Under the pieces are notes generated by a model. The model had not been told where the DNA came from, searched no databases, and worked only from the letters and a program-made list of their open reading frames with translations. This document shows, piece by piece, positions 1 through 8,390 of a DNA stretch of 64,000 bases. Location: positions 1,116,001 through 1,180,000 of the forward strand of contig CBDFJL010000003.1 of NCBI GenBank assembly GCA_965248495.1, written 5' to 3'. The translations under genes and the position numbers were made by a program. Every line of letters begins with the position of its first letter. Within the stretch, counting starts at the first letter, position 1. The DNA comes from CAUYXS01 sp965248495 (GTDB taxonomy: Bacteria > Chloroflexota > Dehalococcoidia > Lucifugimonadales > Australimonadaceae).

Positions 1-807
1 CGCGTGCACGGCGTCGTGCTCAGCGGCGGCAGTGCCTATGGGCTATCGGCTGCCTCGGGCGTCATGCGCTACCTCGAAGGGCAGGGCGTGGGTCACCGAG
101 TCGGCAGCCACGTCGTCCCCATCGTGCCCGCGGCCATACTCTTCGACCTGGGCATCGGCGAATCGAGTGTCAGGCCCGGAGAAACGCAGGGCCTGGCAGC
201 CGCGGAGGCCGCCTCCACGGCGGCCGTGGCGTTGGGCTCCGTCGGTGCGGGGACGGGAGCCACCGTCGGCAAGGCTCTGGGTCGTGCCGCTGCGATGAAG
301 GGGGGCATAGGCTCCGCCAGCCTCGACATGGGGGGCGGCATCGTCCTCTCGGCATTGGTGGCGGTGAACGCGGTCGGAGGCGTCGTCGACCCGGACACCG
401 GAAGGCTCATCGCGGGCCCCCGTGATGAGTCGGGTGGGATACGAGATAGCGTTGCCATCTACGCTGACCCTGGCTACGGGGTCCGTTCGCGGGCGTCCGC
501 GCCTCAGCCCCTCGGCAACACGACCCTCGCGGTGGTTGCCACATCCGCCGCCCTCACCCGTGGGCAGGCGAACCGGCTGGCGACCGTGGCCCACGATGGA
601 TTCGCGCTGGCCATCCGCCCGTGCCACACGCTCCACGACGGCGACACCATATTTGCGCTGGCGACCGGCGCCGTCGACGCGCCCGACGAGATTTCCCGCC
701 TGTACGCGCTGGCCCCGACCGTCGTCGCGCGGGCCATCGTCAGCGCCGTCACCTACGCGACGAGCTTGCACGGCTACCCCTCGGCGACCGAGGTGGGCAG
801 TGTCTGA
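1..807 (+). CDS. P1 family (S58, DmpA-like) peptidase, 5'-truncated by window edge
   Basis: This is the C-terminal ~268 residues of a DmpA/P1-family self-processing aminopeptidase-like protein. The frame is open from base 1 and already aligns with the family's internal VHGVVLSGGSAYGL block, so roughly the first 50-70 residues lie upstream of the window. The Gly-Asn-Thr-Thr segment near residue 172 (GNTTLAVVATSAAL) matches the autoproteolysis and nucleophile region that starts the beta chain, and RPCHTLHDGDTIFALATG is the typical C-terminal block. Family members are N-terminal-nucleophile aminopeptidases; the substrate cannot be told. The stop overlaps the GTG start of the next gene, so it is probably the first visible gene of the pan operon transcript. 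Confidence 0.88.
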   Translation, partial: RVHGVVLSGGSAYGLSAASGVMRYLEGQGVGHRVGSHVVPIVPAAILFDLGIGESSVRPGETQGLAAAEAASTAAVALGSVGAGTGATVGKALGRAAAMKGGIGSASLDMGGGIVLSALVAVNAVGGVVDPDTGRLIAGPRDESGGIRDSVAIYADPGYGVRSRASAPQPLGNTTLAVVATSAALTRGQANRLATVAHDGFALAIRPCHTLHDGDTIFALATGAVDAPDEISRLYALAPTVVARAIVSAVTYATSLHGYPSATEVGSV

Positions 808-1663
808 GGCGTTGCCCCGGATCGCGTTCATCGGCGCGGGCCGTGCCGGTACGGCCCTGGCACGCGGCTTGCTGGGCGCTGGATACCCAGTGGTCGCCAT
901 CGCGAGCAGGACCAGGGCCTCGGCCGAGAGGCTGGCCGCAACTATTCCGAGCGCTGAGACACTCGATGCCCAGGCGGCTGCCGACGCCGCGGACCTGGTG
1001 TTCGTGACGGTGCCCGATGATGCCGTCGCCGCGGTGACCGCCGGCATCACCTGGCGCGCGGGTCAGGCGGCCGTCCACGCTAGCGGCGCGCTCGACCTCG
1101 TGCCGTTGGGCGCGGCCCATGACGCCGGCGCCGACGTCGGCTCGCTGCACCCGGTGCAGACGCTGTTGGGGACGGCCGGCGACTCGCTCGAGGGCGTGAC
1201 CTTCGGCATCGAGGCAGCCGGAGCGCTGCGTGAGCGGCTCATGGCGATCGTGGGCCGACTCGGTGGTATCGGTATCGACGTCCCGGCCGGCGCCCGCGAG
1301 CTCTACCACGCGGCGGCGGTCATGAGCTGCGGCTACGTGACGGCGCTGCTGCACGACGCGGCGACGCTGTGGGTGCGCGCCGGACTCGACGCGGAGGTCG
1401 CCGTGGCTGCGCTGGGACGGATGGCTGAGACGACAGCAGCGAATGTGCGCGCGGTCGGGCTCGACGCGGCGCTCACTGGCCCCATCGCCCGGGGCGACGT
1501 GGCGACTGTTCGAGCGCACCTCCGCGCCATCGGCCGGGAGGCTCCAGAGATTATCGAATCCTACGTAGCGAACGGCCGGCGGATGGCCACGCTGGCCGGT
1601 GAGTCCGGCAAAACCGACCCGAGCGCCTGGGAGGCGCTCTTCGCTCAAGCGGGGGAGGCGTAA
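800..1663 (+). CDS. Rossmann-like / DUF2520 oxidoreductase in pantothenate cluster
   Basis: 287 residues from a GTG that overlaps the upstream stop by 8 nt. The N-terminal half (about 1-120) is a Rossmann fold opening with IAFIGAGRAGTALARGL, a GxGxxG nucleotide-binding loop, followed by LVFVTVPDDAV. The C-terminal half is the helical DUF2520 domain (SLHPVQTL and the LYHAAAVMSCGY helix). This architecture resembles 6-phosphogluconate dehydrogenase-fold enzymes, including ketopantoate reductases. It lies directly before panB and panC, with 2 nt between it and panB. No canonical panE is in the window, so a role as the NADPH-dependent ketopantoate reductase is attractive, but that is inference from fold and context only. 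Confidence 0.85.
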   Translation: MSEALPRIAFIGAGRAGTALARGLLGAGYPVVAIASRTRASAERLAATIPSAETLDAQAAADAADLVFVTVPDDAVAAVTAGITWRAGQAAVHASGALDLVPLGAAHDAGADVGSLHPVQTLLGTAGDSLEGVTFGIEAAGALRERLMAIVGRLGGIGIDVPAGARELYHAAAVMSCGYVTALLHDAATLWVRAGLDAEVAVAALGRMAETTAANVRAVGLDAALTGPIARGDVATVRAHLRAIGREAPEIIESYVANGRRMATLAGESGKTDPSAWEALFAQAGEA

Positions 1664-1665
1664 CC

Positions 1666-2523
1666 ATGCGAGTGCGGACACTCAAGTTCCGTGAGATGAA
1701 GCAGGCCGGCGAGCGCATCGCCTGCCTCACCGCCTACGACTACCCCACGGCCCGTCTGGCCGATGCCGCGGGCGTCCCGTTGGTCCTGGTCGGCGACAGT
1801 CTTGCCAACGTCGTGCTTGGTCATGAGTCCACTATCCCGGTGACCATGGACGATATGGTCCACCACACCAAGGCGGTGGTGCGGGGGAGCAAGAACGCGC
1901 TCATCGCCAGCGACATGCCATTCATGAGCTATCAGGTCAGCCCCGAGGATGCCCTGCGGAACGCCGGGCGCTTGCTCCAGGAGGCCGGGGCCCAAGCCGT
2001 GAAGCTCGAAGGCGGAGCGGCGATCGCGCCGACCGTGAGACGACTCGTCGATATGGGCATTCCCGTCATCGGGCACCTGGGCCTGACGCCGCAGTCGGTT
2101 CATCAGCTGGGCGGCTATCGGGTCCAAGGCCGCTCGCTCCCCGACGCACTCCAGCTGGTACACGACGCGGAGCTGCTGGAGGAGGCCGGGGCGTTCGCCG
2201 TGGTGTTGGAGACGGTACCGGCCGAAGTCGGCAAGGTGGTCACCGAGCGGCTTGGCATCCCCACCATCGGCATCGGCGCGGGACCGCACTGCGACGGTGA
2301 GATACAGGTCCTGCACGAGATCCTCGGGCTGATCGACGGCAGACCGCGAAAGCACGCCAAGCTCTACGCTGACCTCAACGCCGTCATCGGCGAGGCGCTC
2401 ACGCGCTACGTGGCGGAGGTCCGCGACGGGAGATTCCCTAGCGACGAGCAGAGCTTCACGCTCGACGACGGCGTCCTGCGCGAGCTATTGGAAGGCCTTG
2501 GCAGCCGCGAATGGAGCGGCTGA
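1666..2523 (+). CDS. panB: 3-methyl-2-oxobutanoate hydroxymethyltransferase
   Basis: 285 residues, a normal PanB length. PanB transfers a hydroxymethyl group from 5,10-methylene-THF to 2-oxoisovalerate, giving ketopantoate, the first committed step of pantothenate synthesis in the cytoplasm. The TIM-barrel signatures are present: LVGDSLANVVLGH near residue 42, the ASDMPFMSY metal-binding Asp segment, AVKLEGG with the catalytic Glu, and IGIGAGPHCDGEIQV. The gene starts 2 nt after the DUF2520 gene and its last 13 nt overlap panC, which suggests one translationally coupled operon. Confidence 0.97.
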   Translation: MRVRTLKFREMKQAGERIACLTAYDYPTARLADAAGVPLVLVGDSLANVVLGHESTIPVTMDDMVHHTKAVVRGSKNALIASDMPFMSYQVSPEDALRNAGRLLQEAGAQAVKLEGGAAIAPTVRRLVDMGIPVIGHLGLTPQSVHQLGGYRVQGRSLPDALQLVHDAELLEEAGAFAVVLETVPAEVGKVVTERLGIPTIGIGAGPHCDGEIQVLHEILGLIDGRPRKHAKLYADLNAVIGEALTRYVAEVRDGRFPSDEQSFTLDDGVLRELLEGLGSREWSG

Positions 2524-3359
2524 CCACCACCGCCGCCTTCGCGGCGTACTGCCGCCGGGCGCTTCGGCCCCTGGGCCTCGTGCCCACCATGGGCGCGCTC
2601 CACGCGGGCCACGCGAGGCTGCTCGACCGGGCGCGGGCCGACTGCGCCACCGTCGTCTCCACGATATTCGTGAACCCGGCCCAGTTCAGCGACCCCGATG
2701 ACTTCGCGGCCTACCCCAGGGACCGGCAGGCGGACCTGACGGCGCTTGAGGCAGCAGGCATAGACGCCGTATTCGCTCCCAGCTTAGAGGAGGTCTACCC
2801 CGACGGTCACGCCACCGTCGTCCGCGTTGGTGGGCCGGCGATCCCTCTGGAGGGCGAGGCGCGCCCCGGCCACTTCGACGGCGTGGCGACGGTCGTGGCC
2901 AAGCTCCTCATCGCGGCCGAGGCCGACCGAGCGTACTTCGGCCAGAAGGACGCCCAGCAATTGGCTGTCGTCCGGCGGTTGAGGGCCGACCTCGGCGTGC
3001 ACACGGAGATCATCGCGGTGCCGACCGTTCGCGAGCCGGACGGGTTTGCCCTGAGCAGCCGTAACGTGTTGCTCAGCCCTGAGCAGCGTACCGTTGCGCC
3101 GGTACTCCATCGAGCGCTCCAGGCCGGGGCTGCCCGCTTCTTGGCAGGCGTCCGGGACCGCGAGATCATTGAGGCTGCGAGCCGTGCGGTGCTCGACGGC
3201 GCAAGCGGCGGGCTTACCGTGGACTACCTGGCCCTCGTGGAGCCGGATACCATGGCTCCTTGGCAGGGTGGCGCTGGATTGCTCGCTGGGGCTGTGCGCC
3301 TGGGGTCCGTTCGGCTGATCGACAACCTACTTTTGGTCGATTCGCGCAGTAAAGAATAG
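2511..3359 (+). CDS. panC: Pantothenate synthetase
   Basis: 282 residues. PanC ligates pantoate and beta-alanine through a pantoyl-adenylate. It is a class I aminoacyl-tRNA-synthetase-fold enzyme: the HIGH-like motif is VPTMGALHAGH near residue 25, the pantoate/ATP region is FVNPAQF, and the KMSKS-equivalent is ALSSRNVLLS. The GxKDAQQ segment (YFGQKDAQQL) is also present. The ATG lies inside the end of panB. A 10-bp tandem duplication (AGTAAAGAAT twice, 3348-3367) spans the stop codon; the stop lies in the overlap of the two copies, so the last residues (SKE) come from the first copy. Confidence 0.97.
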   Translation: MERLTTTAAFAAYCRRALRPLGLVPTMGALHAGHARLLDRARADCATVVSTIFVNPAQFSDPDDFAAYPRDRQADLTALEAAGIDAVFAPSLEEVYPDGHATVVRVGGPAIPLEGEARPGHFDGVATVVAKLLIAAEADRAYFGQKDAQQLAVVRRLRADLGVHTEIIAVPTVREPDGFALSSRNVLLSPEQRTVAPVLHRALQAGAARFLAGVRDREIIEAASRAVLDGASGGLTVDYLALVEPDTMAPWQGGAGLLAGAVRLGSVRLIDNLLLVDSRSKE

Positions 3360-3403
3360 TAAAGAATTGAAGGAAGGTGCGGTCGGCGATAGCGACCGTT
3401 CAA

Positions 3404-3412
3404 TGCTAGACT
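3404..3412 (+). promoter_or_regulatory. Extended -10 promoter candidate for PAC2 gene
   Basis: TGCTAGACT: a TGn extension followed by a hexamer matching TATAAT at 4 of 6 positions, 21 nt before the PAC2 ATG. No convincing -35 is visible at 17-18 bp. Confidence 0.35.
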
Positions 3413-3433
3413 AGTTGTCGTAGCAAAAGAGTC

Positions 3434-4360
3434 ATGGACTTTCTCAAACAGTACGAGACACCAAACGTCCGCACACCCGTCTTCCTCTTCGCCTTCGCGG
3501 GATGGGCCGACGCTGCTGAGTCTGCGACGCACGCGCTACGCTACCTGGTGAAGCGCCTCGGTGCGGTCAAGTTCGCGGAGATCGACCCGGAAGAGTTCTA
3601 CGACTTCACCCAGGTGCGGCCGCACACTGGGTTCGACTCCGACGGAAACCGCCGCATCACCTGGCCCGCCAACGAGTTCTACTACCACCGGAACGCGCTG
3701 GACGGTGAAGACCTTGTGGTCTTCATCGGTATCGAGCCGAGCCTGAAGTGGCGCACATTCACGCAATCGCTCGTCGGGGTCATCAAGGACCTCGACGTGG
3801 CGCGGGTACTCCACGTCGGCGCCCTGTTGGACGCAGTGCCACACACGCGCGACACTCGCATCAGCGGGACCGCTACGAGCCCCGAACTGCAAGAGTTGCT
3901 GAGGGGCGTCGAGGTTCGCCGGTCCCGCTACACAGGACCAACCGGGGTCACCGGCGTGCTGATGGACGCACTGCGGCAGGAGGCCGTGCCATCGGTGAGC
4001 CTCTGGGGGCACGCTCCGCACTACCTCCAGGTGTCGCCCAACCCCAAGGTGAGCCTGCGGTTGCTCCAGGCCGTCGAGCGCCTCTTGCGTGTCGACATCA
4101 ACGTCGAGCAGCTTTTCGCCCAGGGGGCAAACTTCGAGCGCCGAGTCCAGCAGGCGCTGAACAACGAGCCGGGCGTCGTCGACTACGTACAGCGGCTCGA
4201 AGTCCAGTGGGACAACCGGGTTGGCGCCGTCGACACGTCGCAGGAGCCCGGTGATGGGGCCAGCGACGGCGATATGCCGGAGCCTGAGGAAGCGGTCCGA
4301 GCCTTCGAGGAGTTCCTCAGGGAATCCTCCCGGCGTAACGATCACGGCTCAACCGACTAG
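3434..4360 (+). CDS. PAC2 family protein (proteasome assembly chaperone-like fold)
   Basis: 308 residues with a PAC2 domain spanning roughly 15-240, recognised from FAFAGWADAAESATHALRYL at the N terminus, the EFYDFTQVRP segment and the central GALLDAVPHTRD region. The final ~45 residues are acidic and probably disordered. The bacterial PAC2 family is widespread in Actinobacteria and Chloroflexota, and its function is not established. It relates by fold to eukaryotic proteasome assembly chaperone 2, but no proteasome gene is seen here. It sits alone between panC and pyrG, each of which is separated from it by a promoter-like sequence. Confidence 0.88.
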   Translation: MDFLKQYETPNVRTPVFLFAFAGWADAAESATHALRYLVKRLGAVKFAEIDPEEFYDFTQVRPHTGFDSDGNRRITWPANEFYYHRNALDGEDLVVFIGIEPSLKWRTFTQSLVGVIKDLDVARVLHVGALLDAVPHTRDTRISGTATSPELQELLRGVEVRRSRYTGPTGVTGVLMDALRQEAVPSVSLWGHAPHYLQVSPNPKVSLRLLQAVERLLRVDINVEQLFAQGANFERRVQQALNNEPGVVDYVQRLEVQWDNRVGAVDTSQEPGDGASDGDMPEPEEAVRAFEEFLRESSRRNDHGSTD

Positions 4361-4384
4361 CTTGGATTTCCTGCCGGCCGTCCC

Positions 4385-4414
4385 TTGACACCCCTTTCGG
4401 GGCATCCCTAGAAT
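4385..4414 (+). promoter_or_regulatory. Sigma-70-type promoter for pyrG
   Basis: TTGACA (4385-4390), 18-bp spacer, TAGAAT (4409-4414). The predicted start near 4421 leaves a leader of about 144 nt. The leader holds a hairpin at 4507-4538 (CCGGACG/CGTCCGG plus CGAA/TTCG with a bulge). No U-run follows it, so the CTP-sensing attenuator known in Firmicutes is not apparent. Confidence 0.6.
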
Positions 4415-4564
4415 CCGAGTCGTATTGCCTCCCATCGCGCGCCCGTCAACGTATCGCGCTTCTTGGGGCTCCCGGGCCCAGGCCCACCCATCTCCAATCG
4501 TCGAACCGAACGGCCGGACGTACCATGCGTCCGGTTCGATAGCGGCGTTGGTGGCAGTGGGAGC

Positions 4565-6238
4565 ATGCCGGTGAAGACGAAGTACGTATTCGTCACCGGC
4601 GGCGTGGTCAGCTCGGTCGGGAAGGGCATCGGCGTCGCCTCCATCGGGCGAATCCTGAAGAGCCGAGGCCTGAAGGTCTCGGTCCAGAAGCTCGACCCAT
4701 ACCTCAACTTCGATCCGGGCACCATGTCGCCCTACCAACATGGAGAAGTGTTCGTTACGCGTGACGGCAGTGAGACCGACCTGGACCTTGGCCACTACGA
4801 GCGCTTCATCGACCTTGAGTTGACCAGAGCCTCCAACGTCACGGCGGGGCAGATCTATAGCGAGGTCATCACCAAGGAGCGCCGCGGAGACTACCTCGGC
4901 GGAACCATTCAGACCGTCCCTCACGTGACCAACGCCATCAAGCGGTTCATGCTTGCGCTGGCGGAGGAGGCGGAGCCCGACGTCATCGTCGTCGAGGTTG
5001 GCGGCACTGTCGGCGACATCGAGGGCCAGCCCTTTCTCGAGGCCATCCGCCAGATGCGCAACGAGGTCGGGCGCGACAACGTCTTCTACGTCCACGTGAC
5101 GCTGCTGCCGTACATCCAGGCCACCGGCGAGCTGAAAACGAAGCCGACCCAGCACAGCGTCAAAGAGCTGAGGGCCATGGGCATACAGCCTGACGCGATC
5201 ATCTGTCGCGCAGACCAAGAGATACCGGACGACGTCAAAGACAAGGTGTCGATGTTCTGCGACGTGCGGCGGGACGCAGTTTTCCCACTGGCCACGGTCG
5301 ACAACATCTACGAAGTGCCGATCATTCTCGAGGACGCCGGCATGGGCGACCTCATCGTCAGTGAGCTCAGCCTGGATGCCCACCAGCGTGACCTGGCGGA
5401 CTGGCGCCAACTGGTGGAGCGCATCGTCGCCGAGAAGCCATCGCTGCCCATCGCAGTCGTCGGCAAGTACACCGACCTGCCCGACGCCTACATATCGGTA
5501 AGGGAAGCGCTCCGACACGCCGGCCTGTATCACGACGTTGACATCGACGTCTCTTGGGTCAACGCCGAGGAGGTCGAGCGGGTCGGCCCCGATGCACTGC
5601 TTGGCAGCGTGTCCGGCATCGTGGTCCCCGGCGGGTTTGGGGAGCGGGGAGTCGAAGGGATGGTGCGAGCCGCCGCCTATGCCCGCACCCTGGGCATCCC
5701 GTACCTCGGCCTGTGCCTAGGGATGCAGGTCATGGTCATCGAGCACGCCCGCGACGTCCTGCACCTGGCGGGGGCGAACTCTACCGAGTTCGACGCCACC
5801 ACGCCGCACCCGGTTATCGACCTCATGCCCGATCAGCGAGCCGTCGACGTTATGGGTGGGACCATGCGCCTCGGTGTGTACCCGTGTGAGCTCGTCAGCG
5901 GGACCAAGGCGGCGAGCGCGTACGCCAACGGGTCCTCGGTGGACGAGCGCCACCGCCACCGGTTCGAGTTCAACAACGCCTATCGTGAGGATATGCAGGA
6001 GAGCGGCCTGCTGGCCAGCGGGCTGTCACCCGATGGACGGCTGGTTGAGGCGGTCGAGATACTGGAGCATCCGTTCATGCTGGGCGTGCAGTTTCATCCG
6101 GAGTTCCGCTCCCGCCCCCAAGCGCCCCATCCGCTGTTCCGTGATTTCGTCCGTGTGGCGAAGACCATCCTTCGTGAGGGCGCGCAGGCGCCGCTTCCGA
6201 TAGAAACCGGCCTTCCGCCGATCCCTCCGAAGTCGTGA
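4565..6238 (+). CDS. pyrG: CTP synthase
   Basis: 557 residues. PyrG aminates UTP to CTP using ATP and glutamine. The N-terminal synthetase domain (about 1-270) begins KYVFVTGGVVSSVGKGI, which includes the P-loop, and continues with KLDPYLNFDPGTMSPYQHGE. The class I glutamine amidotransferase domain (about 295-540) has the nucleophile in LGLCLGMQ and the His-Glu pair in QFHPEF. I chose the ATG at 4565 because family alignment starts there; the open frame upstream (from 4463) is non-conserved leader. It is probably monocistronic behind its own promoter. Confidence 0.97.
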   Translation: MPVKTKYVFVTGGVVSSVGKGIGVASIGRILKSRGLKVSVQKLDPYLNFDPGTMSPYQHGEVFVTRDGSETDLDLGHYERFIDLELTRASNVTAGQIYSEVITKERRGDYLGGTIQTVPHVTNAIKRFMLALAEEAEPDVIVVEVGGTVGDIEGQPFLEAIRQMRNEVGRDNVFYVHVTLLPYIQATGELKTKPTQHSVKELRAMGIQPDAIICRADQEIPDDVKDKVSMFCDVRRDAVFPLATVDNIYEVPIILEDAGMGDLIVSELSLDAHQRDLADWRQLVERIVAEKPSLPIAVVGKYTDLPDAYISVREALRHAGLYHDVDIDVSWVNAEEVERVGPDALLGSVSGIVVPGGFGERGVEGMVRAAAYARTLGIPYLGLCLGMQVMVIEHARDVLHLAGANSTEFDATTPHPVIDLMPDQRAVDVMGGTMRLGVYPCELVSGTKAASAYANGSSVDERHRHRFEFNNAYREDMQESGLLASGLSPDGRLVEAVEILEHPFMLGVQFHPEFRSRPQAPHPLFRDFVRVAKTILREGAQAPLPIETGLPPIPPKS

Positions 6239-6590
6239 TGCACCGGGCCGTCGTCGGGCCAGAGCGAAATGGGTTACTTGCGCTCCGCAGCGCTTTCTGC
6301 TACTATGTATCGGTCGCTACGTTGTGACGACTCCCCGCTCTTGTTGAAGGCTTGTCGGGTGTACCGCCGCCGGTACGCCGACCCTCCGCCGTGGTAGCGC
6401 CCGTGGCGTCCTCGGCACCGGGCCGTAGGACTCTCCTACCTCATCGCATAGAGCCTTTCACGGCCTCGCATCGGACCCACGCCAATAGGCCCCACGGGCC
6501 ATGTGCAGTCGCCGCACCCGCTAGAAACAACCCCACCACTCTCAAGACCCCGCTGGAGAACGCAGGCTACCTGCGAGGCGTTTTACCCAT
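6239..6590 (+). other. pyrG-rho intergenic region, probable rho leader
   Basis: A 352-nt stretch without a supportable gene. An 80-codon open frame (6352-6594) has low-complexity composition and no recognisable domain. The region carries a promoter candidate at 6278-6306, so most of it would be a transcribed leader of about 280 nt upstream of rho. Long leaders are known for autoregulated rho genes, but no Rho-specific element can be pointed to here. Confidence 0.4.
6278..6306 (+). promoter_or_regulatory. Promoter candidate for rho
   Basis: TTGCGC (6278-6283), exactly 17 bp, TACTAT (6301-6306). The -10 is close to consensus and the -35 matches at 3-4 positions. Confidence 0.45.
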
Positions 6591-7880
6591 ATGACACAAA
6601 TGACCGAGATGAACATAGCCGAGGTCCAGGACAAGACACACGAGGAGCTCGTCGCCCTTGTCAAGGAGTTCGAGCTCGGCAACGGGCGCGCACCGGAGAA
6701 ACTGCGGCAGGACCAGCTACTCAACCTTGTGCTGGAGAGCTACGCGGGCCAGCAAGGCCACCTGCTGGAGAGCGGCGTGCTGGACCTCATGTCAGATGGG
6801 TACGGCTTCCTGCGGCAGGGCGGGCGCCGGTCCGGCCAGAACGACGTCTATGTCTCGCAGACCCAGGTCCGGCGCTTCGGGCTGCGGACTGGCGATCTGG
6901 TCCTGGGCCAGGTGCGCGCACCGAGAGAAGGCGAGCGCTTCGCCGGCCTCACCCGTGTCGAGGCGGTCAACGGACTGGACCCCGAACTGTCGCGCGGGCG
7001 ACCCAAGTTCGAGGACCTCACACCTATTTTCCCTGAGACGCACATACGGCTGGAGACAACCAAGGACCAGCTGTCTACACGATTGATCGACCTGCTCTCC
7101 CCGGTGGGCCGTGGCCAGCGCGGGCTCATCGTCTCGCCGCCCAAGGCGGGCAAGACGACCCTGCTCAAGCAGATCGCCCACGGCATCACCGCGAACTACG
7201 AAGACATACACCTCATGATCGCGCTCATCGGCGAGCGCCCCGAAGAGGTCACCGACGTCAAGCGGTCCGTTCAGGGCGAGGTCTACAGCTCGACCTTCGA
7301 CGAGCCGGTCGAGGACCACTGCCGTGTCGCCGAGCTAGCGCTCGAGCGCGCCAAGCGGCTTGTTGAGACCGGCCGTGACGTCGTCGTGCTGCTGGATAGC
7401 ATCACGAGGCTCACGCGCGCGTACAACCTCAACGTGCCTAGCTCCGGCCGGACACTGTCCGGCGGCATGGACCCTGTGGCCCTCTACCCGCCGAAGCGCT
7501 TCTTTGGCGCGGCCCGCAACACCGAAGAGGGCGGCAGCCTGACGATCCTCGCAGCCTGCCTCGTCGACACGGGAAGCCGCATGGACGAGGTCGTCTACGA
7601 GGAGTTCAAGGGGACCGGGAACATGGAGCTGCACCTCGATCGCAAGCTCGCCGATCGGCGGACCTTCCCGGCCATCGACATCCAGCGATCCGGAACGCGG
7701 CGCGAAGAGCTGTTGCTCAGCGAGCTGGCGTTGCGCCAGGTGTGGCTGCTGCGGCGCATGAGCTCGATGATCGCCTCCGACTCGACCCATTCGGCCGAGG
7801 CGACCGAGCGTGTCATCGAGCGTATGAGCCGCACCAAGAACAACGACGAGTTCCTCGCGACCCTGACCAAAGAGGTTTAG
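6591..7880 (+). CDS. rho: Transcription termination factor Rho
   Basis: 429 residues; hexameric RNA-dependent ATPase/translocase that terminates transcription. A Rho_N helical domain (about 10-50) is followed by a cold-shock-like RNA-binding domain (about 60-125, GVLDLMSDGYGFLR). The ATPase core has Walker A PPKAGKTT near residue 185, Walker B DVVVLLDSITRL, and the secondary RNA-binding loop region with GGMDPVALYPPKRFFGAARN. The C-terminal RNA-contact block is present. I used the first ATG; a second ATG three codons on is equally possible because no strong ribosome binding site separates them. Confidence 0.96.
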   Translation: MTQMTEMNIAEVQDKTHEELVALVKEFELGNGRAPEKLRQDQLLNLVLESYAGQQGHLLESGVLDLMSDGYGFLRQGGRRSGQNDVYVSQTQVRRFGLRTGDLVLGQVRAPREGERFAGLTRVEAVNGLDPELSRGRPKFEDLTPIFPETHIRLETTKDQLSTRLIDLLSPVGRGQRGLIVSPPKAGKTTLLKQIAHGITANYEDIHLMIALIGERPEEVTDVKRSVQGEVYSSTFDEPVEDHCRVAELALERAKRLVETGRDVVVLLDSITRLTRAYNLNVPSSGRTLSGGMDPVALYPPKRFFGAARNTEEGGSLTILAACLVDTGSRMDEVVYEEFKGTGNMELHLDRKLADRRTFPAIDIQRSGTRREELLLSELALRQVWLLRRMSSMIASDSTHSAEATERVIERMSRTKNNDEFLATLTKEV

Positions 7881-8390
7881 TGGAGACCCAGTGTTGCCGG
7901 CTTCGCCCGGCGCTGAGCCTCCATTTCCAGCCAGTCCAATCGGGTCGTCCAAAAGTAGGGCAATATCTAGTGGGAAAGGCGTAACGAACCTATTGACACC
8001 CATTTTGCCGTTCCCCTATAGTCACCTGAGTATTGGCACGAAGCCGGTGACGACGCCTTTCCCGGCTCGTGGACAAGATCGAGGGGATGCCCCTCTTCCC
8101 ACACTGCCGCCCCTCGCTCGCGAGGCGGGGCGCTCGGTGCGTGAGGGGGTCCGACGATACGGGACCGAGACATTAGGAAGGAGCCGCCGACGACAGGCGG
8201 CGCTCGCATAGTGAATAGATTGATGAGCAGGCGGGAAGGGGACGGGTTGCCGGCCTCCTTTCCAGCTCCTGAAGAGGAGCGCCAACGAAACGTCCGCAAA
8301 CGCCGCACCACCTTTTTGGTGGGCGGTCCTGTGTGCAGAAAATTAGTGTCTGAGCCTAGCCAGCACTTCGGATCCACAAGGGGGTAGGAA
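7881..8390 (+). other. Long intergenic region with promoter and structured leader
   Basis: 510 nt without a supportable gene; a 106-codon open frame at 7891-8211 is low-complexity and unconserved by eye. A near-consensus promoter at 7993-8022 predicts a leader of about 360 nt before the 8391 gene. Within it, 8303-8325 forms a hairpin (CCGCACCACC / GGTGGGCGG with one bulged A and a U5 loop). No known riboswitch consensus was recognised. Confidence 0.5.
7993..8022 (+). promoter_or_regulatory. Strong sigma-70-type promoter for the 949-residue secreted protein
   Basis: TTGACA (7993-7998), 18-bp spacer, TATAGT (8017-8022). This is one of the best consensus matches in the window and fits a highly expressed surface protein. 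Confidence 0.65.

Noticed and set aside
4505..4540. CTP-responsive attenuator in the pyrG leader
   Set aside because: A hairpin exists, but there is no following U-run and no run of C/G at the predicted transcription start like that in Bacillus pyrG.
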